From Archangium violaceum (lineage in GTDB: Bacteria; Myxococcota; Myxococcia; Myxococcales; Myxococcaceae), in NCBI RefSeq assembly GCF_016859125.1, contig NZ_CP069338.1, forward strand, positions 8,373,501 to 8,437,500: DNA of 64,000 nt, given 5' to 3'. A program made the position numbers and the translations under genes. Shown here piece by piece: positions 56,910 to 64,000 of this stretch (positions within the stretch are counted from its first letter, which is position 1; each line of letters opens with the position of its first letter). The notes under the pieces were generated by a model. It was not told where the DNA came from, searched no databases, and saw only the letters and a program-made list of their open reading frames with translations.

Positions 56910-59900
56910 ATGAGCGATACGACCGAACTTCCGAAGGCCTATGACCCCACGGAGGTCGAGGCCCGTTGGTATGCCTGCTGGATGGAGCGGAACTACTTCC
57001 GCGCCGAGGCCACCTCCGACAAGCCGTCCTTCTGCATCGTGCTGCCTCCGCCCAACGTGACGGGCAGCCTGCACCTGGGACACGCGCTCACGGCGACCAT
57101 CCAGGACATCCTCATCCGGTGGAAGCGCATGAGCGGCTTCAACGCGCTGTGGGTGCCGGGGACGGATCACGCCGGCATCGCCACGCAGATGGTGGTGGAG
57201 CGCGAGCTCAAGGAGAAGGAGAAGAAGAGCCGTCACGACCTGGGCCGCGAGAAGTTCCTCGAGCGCGTCTGGGAGTGGAAGAACAAGTACGGCCAGCGCA
57301 TCAACGAGCAGCAGAAGGTGCTCGGCGCCAGCCTGGACTGGAGCCGTGAGCGCTTCACCATGGATCCGGGCGTCTCGGCCGCCGTGCGCGAGGTCTTCGT
57401 GCGGCTGCACGAGGAGGGCCTCATCTACCGGGCCCAGAAGCTCATCAACTGGTGCCCCTCGTGCCACACCGCGCTCAGCGACCTGGAGGTCGAGCACGAG
57501 GAGAAGCAGGGCTCGCTCTGGCACCTCCAGTACCCGGTGAAGGGCAGTGACCGGAAGCTCACCGTCGCCACCACCCGTCCGGAGACGATGCTCGGTGATA
57601 CCGCCGTGGCCATCCACCCCGAGGACGAGCGCTACCTGGGGCTCGCCGGCCAGAGCGTGGTGCTGCCGCTCACCGGCCGGGAGATCCCGATCATCGCCGA
57701 CGCCCAGCTGGTGGATCCGGCCTTCGGGACCGGCGTGGTGAAGGTGACGCCGGCCCACGACTTCAATGACTACCAGACGGGTCTGCGGCACCAGCTGCCG
57801 ATGATCAACGTCCTGGACGAGTCCGCGCGCATCAACCAGGAGGGTGGGGCGTACGCGGGCCTGGACCGGTTCGCCGCTCGCAAGAAGGTCCTCGAGGACC
57901 TCACGGCGCAGGGCCTGCTGGAGAAGGAGGAGCCGCACAAGCTGTCCGTCGGCGGCTGCCAGCGCTGCGGCACCGTGGTGGAGCCTCGCCTGTCTCCGCA
58001 GTGGTTCGTGAAGATCGAGCCCCTGGCGAAGCCCGCCATCGAGGCGGTGGAGCAGGGCCGCACGAAGATCATCCCGGAGTCGTGGACCCACACGTACTTC
58101 CACTGGATGCGCAACATCCACGACTGGACCATCAGCCGCCAGCTGTGGTGGGGCCACCAGATCCCCGCCTGGTACTGCGTGGACTGCAGCCCGCGCCTGG
58201 AGGCGACGGGTGGCATCGACTTCTCGCGCGCCGAGCCCCTCGTCTCGCGCACGGCCCCGGAGAAGTGCCCCAGGTGCGAGGGCTCGCGCCTCGAGCAGGA
58301 TCCGGACGTGCTCGACACGTGGTTCTCCTCGGGACTGTGGCCCTTCAGCACCCTGGGCTGGCCCGAGCAGACGCCCGAGCTGAAGACCTTCTACCCGAAC
58401 TCCGTCATGGAGACGGGCCACGACATCCTCTTCTTCTGGGTCGCCCGGATGATGATGTTCGGCCTGCACTTCATGAAGGACGTGCCCTTCCGCACCGTGT
58501 ACCTGCACGCGATGGTGCGCGACGAGAAGGGCGAGAAGATGTCCAAGACGAAGGGGAACGTGATCGATCCCCTCGACATCATCCAGGGCGCCCCGCCGGA
58601 GCAGCTCGCCAAGAACCTGCGCAACAAGTTCCCCCAGGGCATGCCCGCCCACGGCGCGGACGCGCTGCGCTTCACCCTCGCGTCGCTCACCCAGCAGGGC
58701 CGTGACATCAAGCTCTCGCTGGACCGCGTGGCCGGCTACAAGGCCTTCGCCAACAAGCTGTGGAACGCCAGCCGCTTCGCCCTGATGAACATGGGCGACT
58801 TCAAGCTGGACGAGCGCCCCATCAAGGAGCGTGAGCTCACCCTGGCGGACCGGTGGATCCTCTCGCGGCTGCAGCGCGCCACCGTGGAGGCCCATCAGGC
58901 GCTGGAGGCCTACAACTTCGGCGAGGCCGCCTCCACGCTCTACCAGTTCCTCTGGGCCGAGTTCTGCGACTGGTACATCGAGCTCTCCAAGGGCGCGCTC
59001 TACGGCGAGGACGCCCGGGCCAAGGACAACACCCGCGCGGTGCTCGTCTTCTGCCTGGACCGCATCCTGCGGTTGCTCCACCCGTTCATGCCGTTCATCA
59101 CCGAGGAGATCTGGCAGAAGCTGCCCATGTCGCGGGTGGCCGACTCCATCATGATCTCCCCGTATCCCAAGCCGGACGCGTCGCTCGAGGACGCCGCCGC
59201 CGAGGCGGAGATGGGCCCGGTCATCGCGGCCATCGAGGGGCTGCGCAACATCCGCGGCGAGAGCAACCTGCCGCCCTCGGCCCGTATCACCGCGTACGTG
59301 CAGAGTCCGGACGAGCGCACCCGCGAGCTGCTCGAGCGGTGGCGCGGTTACCTGATGCCGCTGGCCGGACTGGGCGAGCTGCGCATCGGGGCTCCGGGTC
59401 CCAAGCCGGCGCAGTCCGCGGCCTTCGTGGGTCCGCAGATGGAGGTCTTCGTGCCGCTCGCGGGCCTCATCGACGTGGACGCCGAGCGCGAGCGCCTGCG
59501 CAAGGAGATCACCCGCTCCGAGCAGGAACTGGGCGGCATCAAGCGCAAGCTGGACAACCCCAACTTCGTCGCCAAGGCGCCTCCGGACGTGGTGGAGAAG
59601 GACCGCGCCCGCGTCGAGGAGTTGGATGCGCGCATCTCCAAGCTGAAGGACAGCCTGTCCCGGCTCGAGCCAGAGGCGGCCACTCCCGCCAGCGAGCAGG
59701 AGACGCCGGCCCGTGTGGACGAGGCGCCCGCGCCCACCCCTGAGCCCAGGGCCGAGAAGGCGGACGCCGAGGCCGAGGTCGTCAAGGCCGAATCGGGTGC
59801 CGTCGAAGGCGAGGTCGTCAAGGCCGAGGCGGAAGCCGTCGAGAGCGAGGCGAGCGAGCCCGAGGCGGAGGCTGTCGAGAGCGAGGCGAGCGAGCCCGAG

Positions 59901-60638
59901 GCGGAGGCGGAGGCTTTCGAGAGCGAGACGAGCGAGCCCGAGGCGGAGGCGGAGGCTGTCGAGAGCGAGGCGAGCGAGCCCGAGGTGGAGGCGGAGGCTG
60001 TCGAGAGCGAGGCGAGCGAGCCCGAGGTGGAGGCGGAGGCTGTCGAGAGCGAGGCGCGCGAGCCCGAGGCGGAGGCCGTCGAGAACAAGGAGAGCGAGCC
60101 CGAGGTGGCGACTGTCGAGAGCGAGGAACCATCCGAGGCGGAGGCCGTCGAGAGCGAGGAGGAGCAGGCTCCCGCGAAGCCCGAGCGCAAGGGCGGCATC
60201 GCCAAGGGCGCGGTGAAGACCAAGGCTGCGCCCGAGGCCAAGGTCACGCCCATCAAGACTCCGGCGGAGAAGAAGGCTCCGGCGAAGAAGGCGGCCACGG
60301 TGAAGAAGGCTGCTCCCGCCAGCAAGGCTCCGGCGAAGAAGGCCGCAGCGAAGAAGGCTCCGGCGAAGAAGGCCGCTCCCGCCAGCAAGGCTCCGGCGAA
60401 GAAGGCCGCCGCGGCGAAGAAGGCTCCGGCAAAAAAGACTCCGGCGAAGAAGGCCGCCGCGGCGAAGAAGGCGCCAGTGAAGAAGGCCGCGGCGAAGAAG
60501 GTCACGGCCAAGAAGGCCGCGGCCAAGGCCAAGGTGCCTGCCCGGGGCTCGGCCAAGACGAAGGTGAAGCCGGCGGTTCGCAAGGCCCCCGCCCGGAAGA
60601 AGTCGGCGGCTTCCCGTGTAGCCAAGACCCGGCGCTGA
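56910..60638 (+). CDS. valS: Valyl-tRNA synthetase with long repetitive C-terminal extension
   Basis: 1242 residues from ATG 56910. Class I core: HIGH box as HLGH in [15 protein letters not shown], editing domain with [23 protein letters not shown], anticodon-binding region, and the ValRS C-terminal coiled coil ([20 protein letters not shown]) to about residue 922. A normal ValRS ends there (about 880-950 residues). A further 320 residues follow: a Glu/Ala/Ser repeat block (units like [12 protein letters not shown]), then a Lys/Ala/Pro block ([11 protein letters not shown] type) resembling histone H1 tails. The tail could bind RNA or DNA. Aminoacylation activity is not in doubt. Confidence 0.97.
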   Translation: MSDTTELPKAYDPTEVEARWYACWMERNYFRAEATSDKPSFCIVLPPPNVTGSLHLGHALTATIQDILIRWKRMSGFNALWVPGTDHAGIATQMVVERELKEKEKKSRHDLGREKFLERVWEWKNKYGQRINEQQKVLGASLDWSRERFTMDPGVSAAVREVFVRLHEEGLIYRAQKLINWCPSCHTALSDLEVEHEEKQGSLWHLQYPVKGSDRKLTVATTRPETMLGDTAVAIHPEDERYLGLAGQSVVLPLTGREIPIIADAQLVDPAFGTGVVKVTPAHDFNDYQTGLRHQLPMINVLDESARINQEGGAYAGLDRFAARKKVLEDLTAQGLLEKEEPHKLSVGGCQRCGTVVEPRLSPQWFVKIEPLAKPAIEAVEQGRTKIIPESWTHTYFHWMRNIHDWTISRQLWWGHQIPAWYCVDCSPRLEATGGIDFSRAEPLVSRTAPEKCPRCEGSRLEQDPDVLDTWFSSGLWPFSTLGWPEQTPELKTFYPNSVMETGHDILFFWVARMMMFGLHFMKDVPFRTVYLHAMVRDEKGEKMSKTKGNVIDPLDIIQGAPPEQLAKNLRNKFPQGMPAHGADALRFTLASLTQQGRDIKLSLDRVAGYKAFANKLWNASRFALMNMGDFKLDERPIKERELTLADRWILSRLQRATVEAHQALEAYNFGEAASTLYQFLWAEFCDWYIELSKGALYGEDARAKDNTRAVLVFCLDRILRLLHPFMPFITEEIWQKLPMSRVADSIMISPYPKPDASLEDAAAEAEMGPVIAAIEGLRNIRGESNLPPSARITAYVQSPDERTRELLERWRGYLMPLAGLGELRIGAPGPKPAQSAAFVGPQMEVFVPLAGLIDVDAERERLRKEITRSEQELGGIKRKLDNPNFVAKAPPDVVEKDRARVEELDARISKLKDSLSRLEPEAATPASEQETPARVDEAPAPTPEPRAEKADAEAEVVKAESGAVEGEVVKAEAEAVESEASEPEAEAVESEASEPEAEAEAFESETSEPEAEAEAVESEASEPEVEAEAVESEASEPEVEAEAVESEAREPEAEAVENKESEPEVATVESEEPSEAEAVESEEEQAPAKPERKGGIAKGAVKTKAAPEAKVTPIKTPAEKKAPAKKAATVKKAAPASKAPAKKAAAKKAPAKKAAPASKAPAKKAAAAKKAPAKKTPAKKAAAAKKAPVKKAAAKKVTAKKAAAKAKVPARGSAKTKVKPAVRKAPARKKSAASRVAKTRR
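59800..60540 (+). repeat. Low-complexity repeats in the valS extension
   Basis: About 59800-60160 repeats units of GAGGCGGAGGCTGTCGAGAG type encoding acidic EAEAVESE; about 60250-60540 repeats AAGAAGGC(T/C) units encoding KKA/PAKKA. Both keep the valS frame, so they are translated. Confidence 0.85.
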
Positions 60639-60661
60639 CCTCAATCGGAGACGCGACTCGC

Positions 60662-61504
60662 ATGGACGCCTTCCTGGACCGCCTCATCTCGCTCGCCCTC
60701 GAGGAAGACCTCGGGGCGGCGGGTGACATCACCACCGACGCCCTCATCCCCGTGGATGCACAGGGCACCGCCGAGCTGATCGCCAAGGAGCGGCTCGTGA
60801 TCGCGGGCCTGGACGCCTTCGCTCGCGTCTTCGAGCGCGTGGATCCCTCCTCCAAGGTCGAGCTCCTCACGCGCGACGGACAGGAGGTGCAATCCAAGGC
60901 GTTGGTGGCCCGGGTGCGTGGCAGCATGCGCGGTCTCCTCACGGCCGAGCGCACCGCCCTCAACATCGTCCAGCGCACCTCGGGCATGGCCACCATGGCC
61001 CAGCAGGTCATGGCCGCGGTGCGCGGCACGAAGCTGCGGATCCTCGATACGCGGAAGACCTCTCCCGGCATGCGCTCGCTGTCCAAGCTGGCCGTGAAGG
61101 CCGGTGGCGCCTTCAACCACCGCTTCGGTCTCTTCGATGGCGTCCTCATCAAGGACAACCACATCGCGGCCGTGGGCGGCTCCGTCCGCGAGGCGCTCCG
61201 CCGGGCCCGCACCAACGCGCCCCAGTTGGTGAAGATCGAGATCGAGGTCACCAACCTGGACCAGCTCGCCGCCGCGCTCGAGGAGGGCGCGGACGTGGTG
61301 ATGCTCGACAACATGGACGACGAGCAGATCCGCCGCGCGGTGGAGCTGACCGGTGGCCGCATTCCCCTCGAGGTCTCCGGCGGCATCACCCTGGAGCGTC
61401 TGCCTCGCCTGGCGAAGCTCGGTGTGGACTTCGTGTCCATGGGCGCGCTCACCCACTCGGCGCGCGCCATGGACCTATCCCTGGAGATCGTCCAGGCGCA
61501 TTAG
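60662..61504 (+). CDS. nadC: Quinolinate phosphoribosyltransferase (decarboxylating)
   Basis: 280 residues, normal length. Signatures: EEDLGAAGDITTDALIP, the TERTALN-type motif AERTALNIVQRTSGMAT, LRILDTRKTSPGMRSLSKLA, KDNHI, VEVTNLDQ and VSGGITLERLP. Converts quinolinate and PRPP to nicotinate mononucleotide in NAD synthesis. It begins 23 bp after valS, probably co-transcribed. Confidence 0.96.
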   Translation: MDAFLDRLISLALEEDLGAAGDITTDALIPVDAQGTAELIAKERLVIAGLDAFARVFERVDPSSKVELLTRDGQEVQSKALVARVRGSMRGLLTAERTALNIVQRTSGMATMAQQVMAAVRGTKLRILDTRKTSPGMRSLSKLAVKAGGAFNHRFGLFDGVLIKDNHIAAVGGSVREALRRARTNAPQLVKIEIEVTNLDQLAAALEEGADVVMLDNMDDEQIRRAVELTGGRIPLEVSGGITLERLPRLAKLGVDFVSMGALTHSARAMDLSLEIVQAH

Positions 61505-61513
61505 CCCGGCCGC

Positions 61514-63136
61514 TCAGCGGCCGGCGCCGAGAGCCTCGTAGCGGGGCTCTCCCTCGGCGGACGAGGGAAGGCCCATCTCCAGCGCCGCCGCCACGGTGGG
61601 CGCCACGTCCGTGGTGCTGATCTCCCGCATGTACGTGCCCGGCCTCACCCCCTTGCCCGCAAGGATGAGGGGCACCAGCTGATCGTACGCATACGGGGTG
61701 CCGTGGTTGGTGCCGACGGACTCGGTGCTGATGACGTGGAAGGGTTTCACCACGAAGAGCACGTCGCCACTGCGCCCCGGGAAGTAGCCGCGCCGCAGCG
61801 GCGCCACCAGCCCCGCCACGTCCGGCATCGTGTAGAGGTCATCGCTCGCCACCGCCAGGGTGACGGCGGGCTGCTTCGCCAGCCAGGTCGCCGCGGCCCT
61901 CCGTACCGCCGCTCCGTCCACCTTGCCGCCCTCCAGCGTCTTGCCACCCAGGTACACGTCCAGCTCCTCGATGGTGGCGGTGATGTCCCCGCCGAACTGC
62001 GCGCGCAGCGCCTCGGTCAGCCGCTTGGAGAGCGCGGCGGGATTCACGCGCTCGGCGGCCACTCCCGAGGCGGCCCACTGCTCGGGCACCGCCGCGCCGC
62101 CATGGTCCGCCGTGAGCACCACGAGGAGGTTGGCCCGTCCTCCCGCGGCGCGCTCGGCCAGGGCCACCAGGTCGCCCACCGCCTTGTCCAGCCGGTACAA
62201 CGTGTCCTGCATCTCCCACGAGTTGGGGCCGTACTGGTGGAAGACGCGATCGGTGGCGCTGAAGCTCACCGCGAGCAGGTCCGGCACCTCGTCCTTGCCC
62301 AGGTTCTCGCCCTCGATGGCGGCCCGGGCGGCCTTCACCATCAGGTCCAGGGACAGGGGGGAGATGGCGAAGGCGGAGTACGACAGGGGGCCGGGGGCGG
62401 TGAGGCCGCCCGTGAGCGGATGGGGGAAGGTGCGGCCCAGCCCGTAGAACTCGCCCTCGTAGCTCCGGTCATCCTCTCCCATGTACCCGGTCCGTGGCAG
62501 CAGCGGCTCCCACGTCTTGCTGAACCAGGCATCGGGCGGGTTGGCGGCGTTGAAGGTCTTCAACCAGCCGGGTAGCTCCTTCGTGTACCAGGTCCCCGTG
62601 ACGAACTTCCCCACCGTCTCGTCGTACCAGTAGGCCTGGCCGAGTCTGCCGGCCAGTGGAATGGCCGAGCGCGCCTTGCCCGAGAGGGCGATGGCCTTGC
62701 CCTGCTCCTGCGTGGCGAGCCGGAGCTTGTCCGCCACCGTCTCCGCCAGGAGGTTGGCGGGGCTCACGTCCTCCTGGGAGAGCGGCGCCTCCAGCACCGG
62801 GTGCGAGGGATCCGGGAAGACGCGCTCCGGCTTGCCCGTGGCCCGGTTGATGATCCGGTTGTCCACGATGCCGTGGCGCCAGGGATTTGCCCCGGTGGCC
62901 AACGTGGCGTGGCCGGGCGCGGTGCGCGGCTTGGCGTAGTCATAGCGAGCGTACGGGTAGAAGGCCCCCGAGTCGGTCAGCTGCCGCAGCCCTCCCTTGA
63001 GGCGTGGCCGGGTGCGCAGCAGGAGATCCGAGCCCAGCGCGTCCACGGTGATGAAGAGCGTCAGCCGGGGCGGCTTCGCCAGCGCGGGCAGGGTGATGAG
63101 CAGCAGCAGGAAGGGGAGGGCGCGGAAGCGGAACAT
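61514..63136 (-). CDS. Exported alkaline phosphatase family protein (PafA-like)
   Basis: 540 residues from ATG 63136 (GGAGG upstream) with signal peptide FRFRALPFLLLLITLPALA. Phosphodiesterase/alkaline-phosphatase fold: metal Asp in LFITVDALGSDLL, nucleophile Thr in KPRTAPGHATLATGANPWRH, metal ligands in SFSATDRVFHQYG and VLTADHGG, and a late His in GTNHGTPYAYDQLVP. Likely a periplasmic or secreted phosphomonoesterase or diesterase. Convergent with nadC. Confidence 0.9.
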   Translation of the reverse strand: MFRFRALPFLLLLITLPALAKPPRLTLFITVDALGSDLLLRTRPRLKGGLRQLTDSGAFYPYARYDYAKPRTAPGHATLATGANPWRHGIVDNRIINRATGKPERVFPDPSHPVLEAPLSQEDVSPANLLAETVADKLRLATQEQGKAIALSGKARSAIPLAGRLGQAYWYDETVGKFVTGTWYTKELPGWLKTFNAANPPDAWFSKTWEPLLPRTGYMGEDDRSYEGEFYGLGRTFPHPLTGGLTAPGPLSYSAFAISPLSLDLMVKAARAAIEGENLGKDEVPDLLAVSFSATDRVFHQYGPNSWEMQDTLYRLDKAVGDLVALAERAAGGRANLLVVLTADHGGAAVPEQWAASGVAAERVNPAALSKRLTEALRAQFGGDITATIEELDVYLGGKTLEGGKVDGAAVRRAAATWLAKQPAVTLAVASDDLYTMPDVAGLVAPLRRGYFPGRSGDVLFVVKPFHVISTESVGTNHGTPYAYDQLVPLILAGKGVRPGTYMREISTTDVAPTVAAALEMGLPSSAEGEPRYEALGAGR

Positions 63137-63231
63137 GGCCTCGATCCTCCATGCCTCGTGCTCAGAAGCAACCAACTCCCGAGCGTCACGCTTTCCGGTC
63201 GAACACTGCCCTGTTACGGTCGCCGCGACTC

Positions 63232-63633
63232 ATGGTCGAGGCACGCGTTCGAGTGATCTACGGCGATACGGACCAGATGGGGGTCGTGTATCACGCCAAT
63301 TATTTCCGCTACTTCGAGTTGGCACGTGGCGAGTACTTCCGCGCGCGTGGCGGCAGCTATCGCGAGCTGGAGCGCGACGGGCTGATGCTGCCCGTGGTGG
63401 AGGCCACCGCCTCCTACAAGTCGCCTGCCCGCTACGAGGACGTGCTGGTCGTGCGCACCCTCGTCAGCGAGGTGAAGAGGGTGTCACTGACCTTCACCTA
63501 CGAGATCTTCCGTGAGGGGAGCCCGGACATCCCCTTGTGCACGGGGCGCACCGTCCATGCCTGTGTGAGCCGCGAAGGCAAGCCCACCCGTCTGCCGGAA
63601 GCCATCGTGCGCATGTTGCAGGAAGCGCCCTGA
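63232..63633 (+). CDS. YbgC/FadM-type acyl-CoA thioesterase (4HBT)
   Basis: 133 residues from ATG 63232. Hot-dog fold with the family motif YGDTDQMGVVYHANYFRYFE (catalytic Asp within DQMG) and later ATASYKSPARYEDVLVVRT. Hydrolyses acyl-CoA thioesters; YbgC members are often linked to the Tol-Pal envelope system, but no tol genes are near. Followed 39 bp later by glpX. Confidence 0.9.
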   Translation: MVEARVRVIYGDTDQMGVVYHANYFRYFELARGEYFRARGGSYRELERDGLMLPVVEATASYKSPARYEDVLVVRTLVSEVKRVSLTFTYEIFREGSPDIPLCTGRTVHACVSREGKPTRLPEAIVRMLQEAP

Positions 63634-63672
63634 GTTCCCACTTCTTCCCAGCGTTTCAAGGAGACACCCACA

Positions 63673-64000
63673 ATGGATCGCAACCTGGCAATGGAGGCCG
63701 TGCGCGTCACCGAGATGGCGGCCATCGCCTCCGCCCGTCTGATGGGCCGCGGCAACAAGAACGAGTCGGATCAGGTCGCCGTGGACGCCATGCGCAAGGC
63801 CTTCGACGCCCTGCAGATCAACGGCACGGTGGTCATCGGAGAGGGCGAGCGCGACGAGGCCCCCATGCTCTACATCGGCGAGAAGGTGGGCCGGCGCAAT
63901 CCGGAGGATCCGGAAGTGGACATCGCGTTGGATCCGCTCGAGGGCACCAACCTGTGCGCCTACGGCCGGCCGGGTGGCATCTCCGTGGTGGCCATGGCCA
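63673..64000 (+). CDS. glpX: Fructose-1,6-bisphosphatase class II, N-terminal part
   Basis: The first 109 residues are visible and the gene runs off the window. [59 protein letters not shown] and [14 protein letters not shown] are class II FBPase/GlpX signatures with the metal-binding EGERDEAP and DPLEGT. Removes the 1-phosphate of fructose-1,6-bisphosphate in gluconeogenesis. AAGGAG lies before the ATG. Confidence 0.95.
   Translation, partial: MDRNLAMEAVRVTEMAAIASARLMGRGNKNESDQVAVDAMRKAFDALQINGTVVIGEGERDEAPMLYIGEKVGRRNPEDPEVDIALDPLEGTNLCAYGRPGGISVVAMA

Noticed and set aside
56793-60644. Very long minus-strand open frame (about 1280 codons) opposite valS
   Set aside because: It mirrors the high-GC codon bias of valS, has His/Leu/Arg/Gly-rich low-complexity translation and no domain, while valS is unmistakable.

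Overview
The window is high-GC bacterial DNA that looks like a myxobacterium of the Cystobacterineae (Archangium, Cystobacter, Stigmatella or Myxococcus type). The pointers are an encapsulin cargo protein ending in LTVGSLRR, SitA-type lipoprotein toxins, a DUF2381 protein, a eukaryote-like Ser/Thr kinase, a DACNV-like domain protein, many response regulators and a valyl-tRNA synthetase with a very long tail. Species cannot be fixed from the sequence alone.

Left backbone (1-18.2 kb): the end of an iron-uptake locus (PepSY protein, ExbB, ExbD, TonB); a TPR protein divergent from a DACNV-like protein; a sterol-desaturase/TetR pair with a palindromic operator; a DUF697-type GTPase; a DUF4386-like membrane protein; HypA; a beta-propeller lipoprotein; and a tight operon grpE-like / dnaK-like / 663-aa unknown / J-domain protein. 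From 18.2 to 19.4 kb there is debris (an IstA fragment and a SitA leader fragment).

Mobile centre (19.4-47.6 kb): an intact selenocysteine tRNA gene (selC, 47501-47595, minus) has a tyrosine integrase beside it. Its 3' 62 bases recur at 27714-27775 (identical) and 19378-19439 (two differences). This is the footprint of two genomic islands stacked in tandem in selC. Paired TTGGGTAC motifs, 11 bp apart, lie just inside all three ends. Island A (19.4-27.7 kb) carries a phage-type DUF5131/TcmP pair broken against a helicase-like fragment, then an outer-membrane protein, a lipoprotein toxin and two immunity candidates. Island B (27.7-47.5 kb) carries a second SitA-type toxin with a row of five small immunity candidates, a DUF2381 protein, a kinase, a small XRE regulator, a trypsin-like protease, an IS66 element that contains both a group II intron and an IS3 copy, a second IS3 copy, three 22-bp iterons ahead of a HTH_17 (excisionase-like) gene, and a low-GC gene for a 797-aa PDDEXK-like/SEC-C protein that is a good candidate defence nuclease.

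Right backbone (47.6-64 kb): TPR-metallopeptidase, receiver protein, groEL with its own promoter and CIRCE element, a hybrid sensor kinase, an EncC-like encapsulin cargo ferritin, a REC-GGDEF protein, a CheW protein, a receiver with 17-residue Pro-Gly repeats, valS, nadC, an alkaline-phosphatase-family exported protein, a YbgC-type thioesterase and the start of glpX. This side reads as conserved housekeeping and signalling chromosome, while the centre is a toxin/immunity and defence accretion zone.
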